Assembly: GCA_050789255.1 (NCBI GenBank)
Contig: JBOZRQ010000057.1
Span: 143,387-207,386, forward strand
Length of the DNA: 64,000 nt
Origin: JBOZRQ01 sp050789255
GTDB taxonomy: Bacteria; Bacillota; Sulfobacillia; Symbiobacteriales; Symbiobacteriaceae
Direction: 5' to 3'
Both the position numbers and the translations under genes were made by a program. This document shows positions 48,827 through 57,521 of the stretch, piece after piece. The notes under the pieces were generated by a model, which was not told the DNA's origin, searched no databases, and was given only the letters and a program-made list of their open reading frames with translations. Every line of letters begins with the position of its first letter. The first letter of the stretch is position 1.

Positions 48827-49530
48827 GCGTCCGCGCACTGGGGCTCACCTTCTCTCACGGCTTTTCGGAGTTTCGGCGCACTGCGACGGACCATGCCTGC
48901 GGCCGTGGTGGTGCGAATCAGCCCACCGTCCTCCAGCACGGCGACCTGGTCGGCCAGCCGGGCCACATCGCCCAGGCGGTGCGAGGCCAGCAGGAGCGTT
49001 TTGCCCTTGGCCCGCATCCCCTCCAGCAGCCGCAGCACATCCTGCCGGGCGGCCGGGTCGAGGTTGGCCGTAGGCTCGTCGAGCAGCATCACGGGCGGGT
49101 CGCCCAGGGTGGCCAGCGCCAGCGAGAGCCGCTTGCGCTGCCCGCCGGACAGGTTTGCCACGGGGGTCACCCGGGATGTCTCCAGCCCGAACGGCGCCAG
49201 GAAGGCTGCCACATCGGTCATGGGGGTCTGGCGGATCTGGGCCATGAACCGAACGGTTCGCTCCACGGATAGATCGGAGGCGGCCAGATCCTGCGGCGCC
49301 CAGCCAATCAGCTTGCGGACGGCGGCGCCGTCCCTGTGGGCATCCAGCCCACGGATCCGAATCGAGCCGGTGTAGGGAATCAGGTCCAGGATGGCGTGAA
49401 ACGTGGTAGACTTGCCGGCGCCGTTCGAGCCCCACAGGGCCAGGCTGCCGCCGTCGGGCACAGACAGGGAGAGCGCCTTGAGCACGAACCGCGGCCGGAA
49501 GGAGACCGTTACTTCCTGTAGTTCAACCAT
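48823..49530 (-). CDS. nosF: NosF ABC transporter ATP-binding protein
   Basis: The 235-residue protein has Walker A 'GSNGAGKST', the Q-loop 'IGWAPQDL', the ABC signature 'LSGGQRKRL' and Walker B 'PVMLLDEPTANLD', followed by an H-loop 'LLASHRLGD'. It energises NosY/NosD in NosZ copper-sulfur cluster assembly. It overlaps nosD by 22 bases at its start and nosY by four bases at its end. Confidence 0.95.
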   Translation of the reverse strand: MVELQEVTVSFRPRFVLKALSLSVPDGGSLALWGSNGAGKSTTFHAILDLIPYTGSIRIRGLDAHRDGAAVRKLIGWAPQDLAASDLSVERTVRFMAQIRQTPMTDVAAFLAPFGLETSRVTPVANLSGGQRKRLSLALATLGDPPVMLLDEPTANLDPAARQDVLRLLEGMRAKGKTLLLASHRLGDVARLADQVAVLEDGGLIRTTTAAGMVRRSAPKLRKAVREGEPQCADA

Positions 49531-50975
49531 GGGTCATCCCTCCTGAGGACGGGGGCCATGACGGGCTTCTCATCGACCAGAACGGCGTCCTGCGCCGCGA
49601 TGGGAAAGGCCCTGGCGGCCAGGTCGACCGCTGAACTTGCGGGGGTGAACCAGAACCATTTCAGATCCGGCTGCCGGTCCATCCACTGCTCGAAAACCCG
49701 GAGCGGGGCATGGGGGAGATCGCCGACGCCGTCGCCGTTATCATCGTAGGCGGCGTAGTCGCTCCAGTGGTTGCCCTTGCCATCCACCGTCCAGCGGTTC
49801 TGGGCGGGCTGTCCGCCGCCGCTTGCGCCTACCTGCTGAAAATTGTCCAGGAAGTCGTTTTGGGAGATCAGGTTGCCTTCCGTCGCAGGTGTGACGGAGA
49901 CGCCCACGTCGTTGTAAGCGATCAAGTTGCTGGTGATCTGGTTGGGTCGCTGGGGGTCCAGGGGTGAGCGGTCCAGGTAGATGCCGGCCCGGTTGCCCAG
50001 AAACCAGTTCCCCTCAATGCGGATGGAGTTGGCCTCCTTGAGGCCCACGCCGTAACCGCTGGGTCCCCGGTTGTTCTCCAGGCGGTTGCCGAGGATGTCG
50101 GTCTCGTCGCCGTACATCACGTAGATGCCGGTGGAGTTGCCGCCCAGGTAGTTGCCGGTCACTTTGGCTCCCATCGCCCGCATCAGGTGCAGCCCTTGCC
50201 GCCCATCGACGATGGCGTTGCCGGAGATGGTGGCTCCGATGGTGGACTCGACCAGGATCTCGCGGGTGGCCCGCACCGTGTTGAACAGGATGCGGACCTC
50301 GTCGCTGTGCCAGGCCCGGATTCCGTCGCCCATCAGGGAGAGGTCGCCCGGACGGCCTACCACCGTGTTTCCGGCGATGAGGGCGCCCTGCGCATTCTTG
50401 GCCTGGACGCCGAACTGCACGCTCATCATGTGGCACCCCGCCACCACCGCCCCGTCGGCGTCCTTGATCGAGACGCCGGCGTCCTCGGAATCGAGGCTGT
50501 CGCCGCTGTCGTGGATCATGAGCCCGCTAAGGCGGGCGCCCGGCGCCGTGACGGTGAAGACGGAGCCCTTGCCGCCACCTGAGATGGTGACGTCATTTCG
50601 CCCCTCGATCCAGACCCGGCGGTTCACCTCGAAATTCCCGAGGTGTATGCCCCCCAGCAGGACGATGTGATCCCCATCCCTGGCGGACGCCAGCGCCTCC
50701 GCCAGGTCGGCGTAGGTCTTGCCATGGCCGACTTCCAGGAGGCGGCCCCCATCCGGCCAGGGCGGCAGGTGGCCGTCCCAGGCCTCGGCCCCGTAACCTT
50801 GAGGAACGCTGGAGTAGATGTGGCCCTGGTGTGTCCGGACGGCGGCCGGGGAGTGGTCCCCGTGGGCTGCGTGGCTCGGGGCTGCGGCAGGGGCCGGCGC
50901 CGGCCAGAGCGCAATCGCCACGGGCGGCAGCACCGCCAACGTCACCGCCAGAGCCGTGCGCCACGTCAGACCCAT
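49509..50975 (-). CDS. nosD: NosD periplasmic-type copper/sulfur maturation protein
   Basis: The 488-residue protein has an N-terminal signal ('MGLTWRTALAVTLAVLPPVAIALWPAP'-type) and a parallel beta-helix of CASH/PbH1 repeats: 'GVSIKDADGAVVAGCHMMSVQFGVQAKNAQGALIAGNTVVG', 'GIRAWHSDEVRILFNTV' and 'GIYVMYGDETDILGNRLENN'. NosD is required for the CuZ centre of nitrous oxide reductase. The C-terminus ends in 'DDPWLNYRK'. The gene runs into nosF. Confidence 0.94.
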   Translation of the reverse strand: MGLTWRTALAVTLAVLPPVAIALWPAPAPAAAPSHAAHGDHSPAAVRTHQGHIYSSVPQGYGAEAWDGHLPPWPDGGRLLEVGHGKTYADLAEALASARDGDHIVLLGGIHLGNFEVNRRVWIEGRNDVTISGGGKGSVFTVTAPGARLSGLMIHDSGDSLDSEDAGVSIKDADGAVVAGCHMMSVQFGVQAKNAQGALIAGNTVVGRPGDLSLMGDGIRAWHSDEVRILFNTVRATREILVESTIGATISGNAIVDGRQGLHLMRAMGAKVTGNYLGGNSTGIYVMYGDETDILGNRLENNRGPSGYGVGLKEANSIRIEGNWFLGNRAGIYLDRSPLDPQRPNQITSNLIAYNDVGVSVTPATEGNLISQNDFLDNFQQVGASGGGQPAQNRWTVDGKGNHWSDYAAYDDNGDGVGDLPHAPLRVFEQWMDRQPDLKWFWFTPASSAVDLAARAFPIAAQDAVLVDEKPVMAPVLRRDDPWLNYRK

Positions 50976-50978
50976 GCG

Positions 50979-51608
50979 TTACACCTCCGAGCGCCTGCGG
51001 GTGAGCAGAAGGCCGGCTGCGATGATGCAAACGACGCCGGCCACGGCGAACCAGAAGCCCGGCTCCAGCCAGCCAACGGTCCGGAACTGAGCAATTTTGC
51101 CCTCGCCCAGCATGGTCGGGGTGAAGCCCTTGATGGTCGACGAGAGGGCGGCCTTGGGATCCAGGTGGTTGCCGGCGTACCAGAGCCAGAACTTCAGGTC
51201 CGCCAGGAAGAAGAGCGGGAACGAGAGGGCCGGCGCCCGCAGCAGCCAGGCAGCCACGGGGCGGGAGACCAGAATGGAACCCGCTGCAAGGAGAGCGAAG
51301 AGAAAGATCAGGTAGGGGGCCAGTCGGCGCTCCAGCTTGGCGGCGTCGCCAAGCTTCATCATCCCGATGTAATGGTTCAGTTCGTCTATCTCCTCAACGT
51401 CCCCGGACATGGACCGGAGGGTAGAGACGGTCTCCAGCCCGGACGGGTATTGTGGAGCGAACATGATCATGCCCCACCAGGGGCGGTACAGGGAGGAGAT
51501 GAACAGTGCCACGCCGACCAGCATCACCAGCGCACCGACCCAGCGGGCGTGGGCGCCCGCCCCTGTTCGGGTGTGCACGCAGGCTTTCGTGGAGGAGGTT
51601 TGAACCAT
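50979..51608 (-). CDS. NosB-like membrane protein of the nos cluster
   Basis: The 209-residue protein has four or five hydrophobic helices ('WVGALVMLVGVALFISSLYR', 'LIFLFALLAAGSILV', 'FPLFFLADLKFWLWYAGNHLDP', 'FWFAVAGVVCIIAAGLLL') and a conserved-looking loop 'KGFTPTMLGEGKIAQFRT'. A membrane protein of this kind (NosB) follows nosZ in clade II clusters and is thought to take part in electron transfer or maturation. Identification rests on position, length and topology. The gene starts 78 bases after nosZ and ends three bases before nosD. Confidence 0.75.
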   Translation of the reverse strand: MVQTSSTKACVHTRTGAGAHARWVGALVMLVGVALFISSLYRPWWGMIMFAPQYPSGLETVSTLRSMSGDVEEIDELNHYIGMMKLGDAAKLERRLAPYLIFLFALLAAGSILVSRPVAAWLLRAPALSFPLFFLADLKFWLWYAGNHLDPKAALSSTIKGFTPTMLGEGKIAQFRTVGWLEPGFWFAVAGVVCIIAAGLLLTRRRSEV

Positions 51609-51686
51609 GGAGGGTCACCTCGCTTTGGGGACCGTAAGTGTGGTGCCCCCGGCCGTGCGACCGGGGGCGCGGGCCTCTGGATGCAG

Positions 51687-53702
51687 TTAGGGCTTGACCT
51701 GGAGGTAGCCCATCATCTCAAGGTGCAGGGCCGAGCAGAACTCGGTGCAGTACCAGGAGAACGTGCCTTCCTTATCGGCGACGAACTCGAAGTTAACCGT
51801 TTCGCCGGGTTCGATGGAGAGGCTGATGTTGTAAGCGGCGAGGCCGAAGCCGTGGGTCGCGTCCTTCACCTTATCGATGTTGGTCACGTGCCACCGCACG
51901 GTGTCACCCTTCTTCACTTCCACGTGCTCGGGGGTGAAGTGGCTGCGGACGGCGGTCATGTATACATCCACCACGTTGCCGTTGCGGACGACCTTCTCCT
52001 CGCCGGCCTTGACGGCGGTTTCGGACTTGGACTGGGTCTCTGCCGACCAGCCGACCTCGGGGTAGACATCCCAGGACTTCAGCTTGTCAGCCTTGATGAT
52101 CTGCGCATAGTGGGGCTCGCCGATGCCCATCGCCATGTCGTACAGCACGGACATGCCCGTGGCGCCGCCCTTGGCGATGTCGACCAGCTGCAGGTTCTGC
52201 GGGAGCAGCGGGCCGGTGGTCTGGAACCGGTCGATGGACCACTTGTTCAGGGCGACCAGGTACTTGCCGCCGGGCTTCATGGTGTCGCCTTCCAGGGCGG
52301 TCAGGTGGCCGATGTTGTACTGAACGGGGAGCTTCTGGATCAGCTTCCAGCCATCGTCCTTGCGGATGCTGCCGAGGGACCAGCGGGCGACGGCGGAGTC
52401 GAGGAAGAGCGAGGTATAGGCGTAGCCCTGATCGTCGAAGACGGTGTGGAGCGGCCCAAGGCCCAGCTCAACCTGCGCTTCGAGGGCGTCCTCGAACTTG
52501 ATCACGTTGAAGCCGAACTGATCCTTCTTCTCGAACTTCTTGCTCGAGATCGCGGACTTGATCTTGTCGATGGAGTAGACCGAGACGTGCGGGTCGAGCT
52601 TGCCGCCGACCACGATGTGGGTGCCCTGCGGGGTGACGTCGGCGCCGTGCGGGCTCTTGGGCTCGGGCACGAAGACGACCAGGTCGTTGGCGGTGACGTC
52701 GCTCATGGAGACGACCTTCATGCCGTTGACATCCTTGGTCTTGCCGGCCTTGACCAGCTGCTCGGCCTTCTTCCAGTCGATGACGTGCAGGTAGTCACGG
52801 TCGTTGGCGGAGACGCCGGCCTCGAAGTTGACGGACTTGGCGTCATCAGCGGACTTGCCGGTGGCCATTTCGGTGTTGATGGAGTTACAGAAAATGAGGC
52901 CGTCGGACGGGCCCTTGCCGGCGTCGCAGAGATCCTGCCAGTAGGGCGGGAGCTCCAGAGCGAAGGACTGGCTGGGATCGATGCGGCCCTTGCTGCGGTC
53001 GAACTTCCAGAACGTCACGAAGCCCTTGTACTTGTCCTTGTACTCCTTGATGTCCGCCTGGCTGCCAGGCGCGGGCGTGGCATACTGGGAGGTTTCGATG
53101 ACATAGTCGGTGTTCGGGGTGACGAAGGCGCCGCCGTGGTCGCCGTTCATCAGGGGGTTCTTGACGATCTGCTTGGTCTTCCAGTCCTTCAGATCAATAA
53201 CTGCAATGCGGCCGTTGGCCTTGTCGTTGATGAACAGATACTGTCCGTCGTACTCGCCGTTGGTCTCGGAGAGGTTCGGGTGGTGGGTGTCGCCCCAGAG
53301 CACATCCTTGCCTTCAACCTTGCCGCCTGCGAGAATCGCCTTGGTGTCCTCGTTGTAGCCGTACCCCTGCCAGGGCTCCGGCGTGAAGACGCCGATGTTC
53401 TTGAGGATCCGCATGGACGGGATGCCAATGGCAATGACCTGGCCGGAGTGGCCGCCGGACGAGAACATGACGGCCTCGTCCTTCTTGCCACTGGGGAGAT
53501 AGACCTTCAGCGCGTTCTCGACGTCCTTGGGACTAAGACCCCGTTCTTTGGCGATGGCGGCTGCATCCGTCGAAAGGCCTGTCACCTCGCCCTTCCCGTC
53601 GCCGGTGGCCTCCTTCGACAGGCTGGCTGGACGGCTGCAAGCGGTGAGCAGCATCAGGGCGCCGAGGCCCAGGGCGCTCCACTTGCGGAACTTGTTCACC
53701 AT
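51687..53702 (-). CDS. nosZ: Nitrous oxide reductase NosZ (clade II, lipoprotein-type)
   Basis: The 671-residue protein starts at ATG 53702 behind AGGAGGT. Its signal 'SALGLGALMLLTACS' has a lipobox, so it should be lipid-anchored outside the membrane as in gram-positive species; there is no twin-arginine motif. The seven-bladed propeller carries CuZ-site histidines (for example 'DTHHPNLSE', 'NGDHGGAF', 'KSPHGADVTPQG', 'LGPLHTVFDD', 'NIGHLTALEGD'). The C-terminal cupredoxin has the CuA site C652-T-E-F-C656-x3-H660-x2-M663. It reduces N2O to N2. It leads the minus-strand run. About 200 bp with no gene lie upstream. Confidence 0.97.
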   Translation of the reverse strand: MVNKFRKWSALGLGALMLLTACSRPASLSKEATGDGKGEVTGLSTDAAAIAKERGLSPKDVENALKVYLPSGKKDEAVMFSSGGHSGQVIAIGIPSMRILKNIGVFTPEPWQGYGYNEDTKAILAGGKVEGKDVLWGDTHHPNLSETNGEYDGQYLFINDKANGRIAVIDLKDWKTKQIVKNPLMNGDHGGAFVTPNTDYVIETSQYATPAPGSQADIKEYKDKYKGFVTFWKFDRSKGRIDPSQSFALELPPYWQDLCDAGKGPSDGLIFCNSINTEMATGKSADDAKSVNFEAGVSANDRDYLHVIDWKKAEQLVKAGKTKDVNGMKVVSMSDVTANDLVVFVPEPKSPHGADVTPQGTHIVVGGKLDPHVSVYSIDKIKSAISSKKFEKKDQFGFNVIKFEDALEAQVELGLGPLHTVFDDQGYAYTSLFLDSAVARWSLGSIRKDDGWKLIQKLPVQYNIGHLTALEGDTMKPGGKYLVALNKWSIDRFQTTGPLLPQNLQLVDIAKGGATGMSVLYDMAMGIGEPHYAQIIKADKLKSWDVYPEVGWSAETQSKSETAVKAGEEKVVRNGNVVDVYMTAVRSHFTPEHVEVKKGDTVRWHVTNIDKVKDATHGFGLAAYNISLSIEPGETVNFEFVADKEGTFSWYCTEFCSALHLEMMGYLQVKP

Positions 53703-53909
53703 GAACACCTCCTGTGATTTGTGCCGGTATGCCGTCCGGCTGTGGATCACAACTCGTATCGAGTTCAGAATACGTTGCGCCCAATTGGCCTGGATAGGGA
53801 CATTTGTCACAAGGTAGCGACGATAGATACAAGGTGCTATGACCGGACGTGGGTAAATGGTGCGAAGGTTCGGGTGCCGTCCGGGTGGTCTCGCGTATGT
53901 GCGCGAAAA

Positions 53910-53931
53910 GACCAGGCCCTGCGGCCTGGTC
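53910..53931 (-). terminator. Intrinsic terminator after glxK
   Basis: GACCAGGCC and GGCCTGGTC pair around a four-base loop; on the minus strand CTTTTCGCG follows. It lies two bases after the glycerate kinase stop. Confidence 0.88.
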
Positions 53932-53933
53932 CT

Positions 53934-55076
53934 TCAGCGTATGCGCAGACCCACGGCGACCAGCCGCAGGGCCCGCTCGGTCGCGTCCTCCAGGAGTTCG
54001 GCGCCCCGGGCCATCGCCTCGTCGAGCGCCATGGGGCCAGGCAGCATGCTGGTCACCGCATCGATGCCCACGGCGTAGACCTGGCGGTACTCCCGGCCCA
54101 GGCCGCCCGAGATGCAGATGACCGGGACACCGTGGGCCTTGGCCGCTTGGGCCACCCCCATGGGGGTCTTTCCCCGGACGGTCTGGAAGTCGGTGCCGCC
54201 CTCGCCGGTGATGCAGAGGTCGGCCCCGGCCAGCTTTGCCGGGAGGTTGGCCGCCTCGACCACGATCTCCACGCCGCGGCGCAATGTGGCGCCCAGGAAG
54301 CCCAGGAGCCCTCCGCCCAGGCCGCCGGCGGCGCCGGCGCCGGGCACCTGCTCCACGTCGCGGCCGAGGTCCCGGCGCATTACCTCGGCGAGGCGGGCCA
54401 GCCCCTGGTCGAGGCGTTCGACCATCTCGGGGGTGGCGCCCTTCTGCGGCCCGAAGACGGCGGCGGCGCCCCGGGGGCCTGTAAGCGGGTTGTCGACGTC
54501 GCAGGCGACCGTGATGGCGAACCCCTTCAGCCTGGGGTCCAGACCGGCCATATCAATGTGGTCTAGCTGGGCAAGCGCCCCGCCGCCCGGCGTCAGGTCT
54601 GCCCCCTGGGCGTCCAGGAAGCGGATGCCGAGGGCCTGCGCCATCCCCGCACCGCCGTCGTTGGTGGCGCTGCCGCCGATGCCAATGATCAGGCGGCGGG
54701 CGCCCCGGTCGAGGGCGAGCCGGATCAGCTCGCCGGTGCCGTAGGTCGTGGTGACCAGCGGATTGCGTTGCGCCGGGGGGACCAGGGGCAGCCCCGAAGC
54801 GGCAGCCATCTCGATGACGGCTGTCTCCCCATCCCCCAGGATGCCGAAGAATGCCTCTACCGGCTCGCCCAGCGGCCCGGTGACGGTGGCTGTGAGACGC
54901 TGGCCGCCCGTGGCGTCCACGAGCGCCTGCACCGTGCCTTCCCCGCCGTCGGCCATGGGGACCTGGATCACCTCAGCCTCCGGCCAGAGGCGGCGGGCGC
55001 CCCGGGCCATGGCCTGCGCCGCCTCAGCGGCGGTCATGGAACCCTTGAAGGAGTCCGGCGCCACCACAATGCGCAT
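53934..55076 (-). CDS. glxK: Glycerate kinase
   Basis: The 380-residue protein is a complete GlxK/GarK-type glycerate kinase: 'MRIVVAPDSFKGSMTAAEAAQAMARG' at the start, 'PMADGGEGTVQALVDATGG', 'GIGGSATNDGGAGMAQALGI' and 'LCITGEGGTDFQTVRGKTPMGVA'. It phosphorylates D-glycerate, usually to 2-phosphoglycerate, feeding glycolysis. Its ATG overlaps the stop of the GntR gene by one base, so the regulator probably controls this gene in response to an organic acid. Confidence 0.96.
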   Translation of the reverse strand: MRIVVAPDSFKGSMTAAEAAQAMARGARRLWPEAEVIQVPMADGGEGTVQALVDATGGQRLTATVTGPLGEPVEAFFGILGDGETAVIEMAAASGLPLVPPAQRNPLVTTTYGTGELIRLALDRGARRLIIGIGGSATNDGGAGMAQALGIRFLDAQGADLTPGGGALAQLDHIDMAGLDPRLKGFAITVACDVDNPLTGPRGAAAVFGPQKGATPEMVERLDQGLARLAEVMRRDLGRDVEQVPGAGAAGGLGGGLLGFLGATLRRGVEIVVEAANLPAKLAGADLCITGEGGTDFQTVRGKTPMGVAQAAKAHGVPVICISGGLGREYRQVYAVGIDAVTSMLPGPMALDEAMARGAELLEDATERALRLVAVGLRIR

Positions 55077-55846
55077 CAGATCGTCCCATCCTCGTCTACA
55101 GGCTCTGGGGCGGCATCGGCGAGCACCAACTGCTCGGCCTCATCCAGGCGGCCGCTGACATGCTGCAGGTGGCTGATCATGGCATCCCGGGCGTCGTCCG
55201 GGCGCTGCTCAACGATCGCCTCCAGGATCCTGCGGTGCTCCATGCAGTTGATCTCGGCCCGGGTCGGATCGTAGTAGAAGAGGCGTGTCGTCTCCTTGAA
55301 CCCCTGGAGAAACAAGTCCGCGAGGGAAGCCATCACTTTGATGAGGACCGGGTTGCCGGTCGCCTCCGCAACCGCGCAGTGGAACAGGTAGTCCTCCTGG
55401 ATAGCGACCCCGCGGGTCACAAACGCCTCTTCCAGGCTGGCCATCGCCTGGGTCAGCCTGACGATATGGTCGGGCTCCCGTCGCAGCGCCGCCAGGTAAG
55501 CGGCCTCCGCCTCCACGCCGATGCGCAGCTCAAGGATGTCACGGAGGTTCTTGTTCTCCGTGATCAGCACCATTGCCAGCGGGTTGTTCTTGGCCTGCCC
55601 GGGCGCCTCGCTGAGCGGTCCGCTCAGGTAGACGCCGGACCCCGGCCTCACCTCCAGGACCCCCGCCTCTGCGAGCACGGTAAGGGCCTGGCGCAGGGTG
55701 GGGCGGCCCACGCCAAAGGCGTTGGCGAGTTCGCGCTCCGGTGGCAGACGGTCGCCGTACTTCAGTTCTCCGGTGCGCACCATGTCGGTTAGCTGGTGGA
55801 CAATGTCCTCATAGGCTCGGGTTCGCTTCACGGGTTGGATGGACAT
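55076..55846 (-). CDS. GntR/FadR-family transcriptional regulator
   Basis: The 256-residue protein has a GntR winged helix ('AYEDIVHQLTDMVRTGELKYGDRLPPERELANAFGVGRPTLRQALTVL' region, residues about 10-75) and an FCD ligand domain (about 100-235) with metal-site residues in 'DYLFHCAVAEATGNPV' and 'EHRRILEAIVEQRPDDARDAMISHL'. FCD regulators sense carboxylates such as glycolate, lactate or pyruvate. The ATG at 55846 follows AGGAGGGG; the frame is open for 50 further codons. It is co-transcribed with glxK. Confidence 0.93.
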   Translation of the reverse strand: MSIQPVKRTRAYEDIVHQLTDMVRTGELKYGDRLPPERELANAFGVGRPTLRQALTVLAEAGVLEVRPGSGVYLSGPLSEAPGQAKNNPLAMVLITENKNLRDILELRIGVEAEAAYLAALRREPDHIVRLTQAMASLEEAFVTRGVAIQEDYLFHCAVAEATGNPVLIKVMASLADLFLQGFKETTRLFYYDPTRAEINCMEHRRILEAIVEQRPDDARDAMISHLQHVSGRLDEAEQLVLADAAPEPVDEDGTI

Positions 55847-55958
55847 CCTAGCCCCTCCAGGTGAACTGTTAAAGTGGTAATACCTTTTGTGAAACAGGCT
55901 TATGTTCCTGCATGTTTGTCGGAATTTTAGTTGAGTGAAGGGCGTCCCCAAAGAAAAA

Positions 55959-55986
55959 GCCCACCCTGCAGTTTGCCAGGGTGGGC
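55959..55986. terminator. Intrinsic terminator after the nine-heme cytochrome gene
   Basis: GCCCACCCTG and CAGGGTGGGC form a perfect 10-bp stem; A-rich and T-rich runs flank it. It lies 20 bases after the cytochrome stop. Confidence 0.92.
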
Positions 55987-56006
55987 CTTTTGTCATCCGC
56001 TGTGTG

Positions 56007-57521
56007 CTACTTGAGGTTCGCCTTCACCGAAGCCATGTCGGCCTGGACCTTGCTGAGGATCTTGATGGCGTACTCGAAGTTATGAGCACCCTTCGAGTTG
56101 TCCTTCTGGATCATCCAGTAGTTGGCCCGGGCGTTGGTGTACTGGGTCTTCAGACCCTCGGTCAGGGCGTCGGGGTTGGCCTTCAGAGCGGCGTCAACCA
56201 CTGCGACGTCGGCGGTGATGGCGTCAAGCCGCTTGGTGATGGTCTCCTGCCACATCTCGAGGTAGACACCCCGGGACTCAGAGCTGGATCCCTGGTGGCA
56301 AGCGGTGCAGGAGTCCTTGCGCTTGTCGGTGGCGAGCTCGGGCTTGATCACCTTCATCATGTGATTGCCCTCGGACATGTGGCAATCGATGCAGCCGACA
56401 CCGGTGTGGGCGCCCTTGGTATCGGGCACGCCCAGGGCGCCGGTACCCGCCAGGACGTCAGCCTGCGGCGAGTGCGGGGCACGGGTGGTACCGATCTTGA
56501 CGGGGGCCGGATTGCCACGGCCGACGCTGTGGCAGGAGACGCAGAGCGCCTGCGGCTCCATCTTCAGCGAGGCCTGGAACTCACTGCCGTGCGAGTCATG
56601 GCAGGCGGCGCAGGAGACGCCGTCGTTGACCAGCATGGTGTCGGGATTCCAAGTCTTGCCTTCGGCGATATCAAAGCCGGCGCTGGTGGAGTGGCACTTG
56701 ATGCATTCCGCACGAGCCGGGTAGGTCGGGCCGTGCTCGATCAGCAGGTTGGTCGCGTTGGCGTGGCCGGAGGCCTTCCACTGCGGGTACTGCTGCATAT
56801 GATGGTCTTCCATGTGCGGCGGCTCAGAGCCCGGCTCGTAGACCGGGGGCTCAAAACCCTCGAAGTCCTCGATCGCAGTGCCGGGGCGGTAGCCCTTGGC
56901 AAAGCGGGTCGAACCCTGGATGGTGTTGTCGCCGCTGTGGCACTGGGCGCAAGTCTTGCTGGGCTCAGTGGAGTTGACGATCTTGGAGGGGTCGCCCTTG
57001 CCCAGCACGTGGTCGCGGCCGGGACCGTGGCAGCTTTCGCAGCTGATGCCAGCCTGGAACGTGCTGGCGTGGGTCTGGGAGTTGACCGCCGTGGAGTGGC
57101 AGCCGCCGCAGGTCTGGGACCAGGCGCTGCCGCCCTTGTAGGTCTCGTACTGCTTGGTGGTCGTGTTGAACTGTACGTTCAGATACCGAAGCTCACCTGT
57201 AGCATGGTCCTGTGCCAAGAAACGCTTTCCACGCCAGACATAGTCGGCCTTGTCCAGCTCAGCCTTGAGCTCAGCGGGGACGGTCTTGATATCGCCGGGG
57301 AAAGCGTCCGGGTTGTCCAGCAGCTGGAAGGAGGTGTGGTGGAGCGAATTCTCCCAGGCGGCGACCTTTTCTGCGTGGCAGCCGACACAGGTCTGGGAGC
57401 CCACGTACTCCGGCATCTGCGCCGTGGACGGGGTCTTCGCGGTAACCGCAGTCGCGGCGACCGCGGCCATGATGATCAATCCGAACAGTGTAGCGATCTT
57501 GAGAATCTTGCTGCGTGTCAT
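56007..57521 (-). CDS. Exported nine-heme cytochrome c
   Basis: The 504-residue protein has a signal peptide or anchor ('ILKIATLFGLIIMAAVAATAVTA') and nine C-x-x-C-H heme sites: 45-49, 138-142, 161-165, 191-195, 273-277, 304-308, 327-331, 377-381 and 405-409. The N-terminal part ('SQTCVGCHAEKVAAWENSLHH') fits the cytochrome c554 domain. There is no C-x-x-C-K site, so it is not a classical NrfA nitrite reductase, although automatic naming as such is likely. The C-terminal about 90 residues are helical. It may move electrons across the cell surface or reduce a nitrogen or sulfur oxide. It stands alone between two terminators. Confidence 0.88.
   Translation of the reverse strand: MTRSKILKIATLFGLIIMAAVAATAVTAKTPSTAQMPEYVGSQTCVGCHAEKVAAWENSLHHTSFQLLDNPDAFPGDIKTVPAELKAELDKADYVWRGKRFLAQDHATGELRYLNVQFNTTTKQYETYKGGSAWSQTCGGCHSTAVNSQTHASTFQAGISCESCHGPGRDHVLGKGDPSKIVNSTEPSKTCAQCHSGDNTIQGSTRFAKGYRPGTAIEDFEGFEPPVYEPGSEPPHMEDHHMQQYPQWKASGHANATNLLIEHGPTYPARAECIKCHSTSAGFDIAEGKTWNPDTMLVNDGVSCAACHDSHGSEFQASLKMEPQALCVSCHSVGRGNPAPVKIGTTRAPHSPQADVLAGTGALGVPDTKGAHTGVGCIDCHMSEGNHMMKVIKPELATDKRKDSCTACHQGSSSESRGVYLEMWQETITKRLDAITADVAVVDAALKANPDALTEGLKTQYTNARANYWMIQKDNSKGAHNFEYAIKILSKVQADMASVKANLK

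Noticed and set aside
47553..48848. 431-codon minus frame ending in the cytochrome c gene
   Set aside because: Only the last 128 codons are coding, beginning at a well-placed ATG and lipoprotein signal; the rest overlaps nosY in the wrong frame and is Pro/Gly/Arg-rich.
50643..53717. Open frame of 1024 codons on the plus strand opposite nosZ and nosD
   Set aside because: It mirrors highly biased GC-rich codons of real genes on the other strand, has low-complexity Leu/Gly/Val composition and no ribosome site. nosZ and nosD are certain.
53703..53909. FNR/CRP box upstream of nosZ
   Set aside because: TTGTGACAAATGTCCC on the minus strand has one good half-site, but the other half does not match. 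Too weak to claim.
56007..57521. Naming the multiheme cytochrome NrfA (ammonia-forming nitrite reductase)
   Set aside because: It has nine C-x-x-C-H sites and no C-x-x-C-K; NrfA normally has five hemes.
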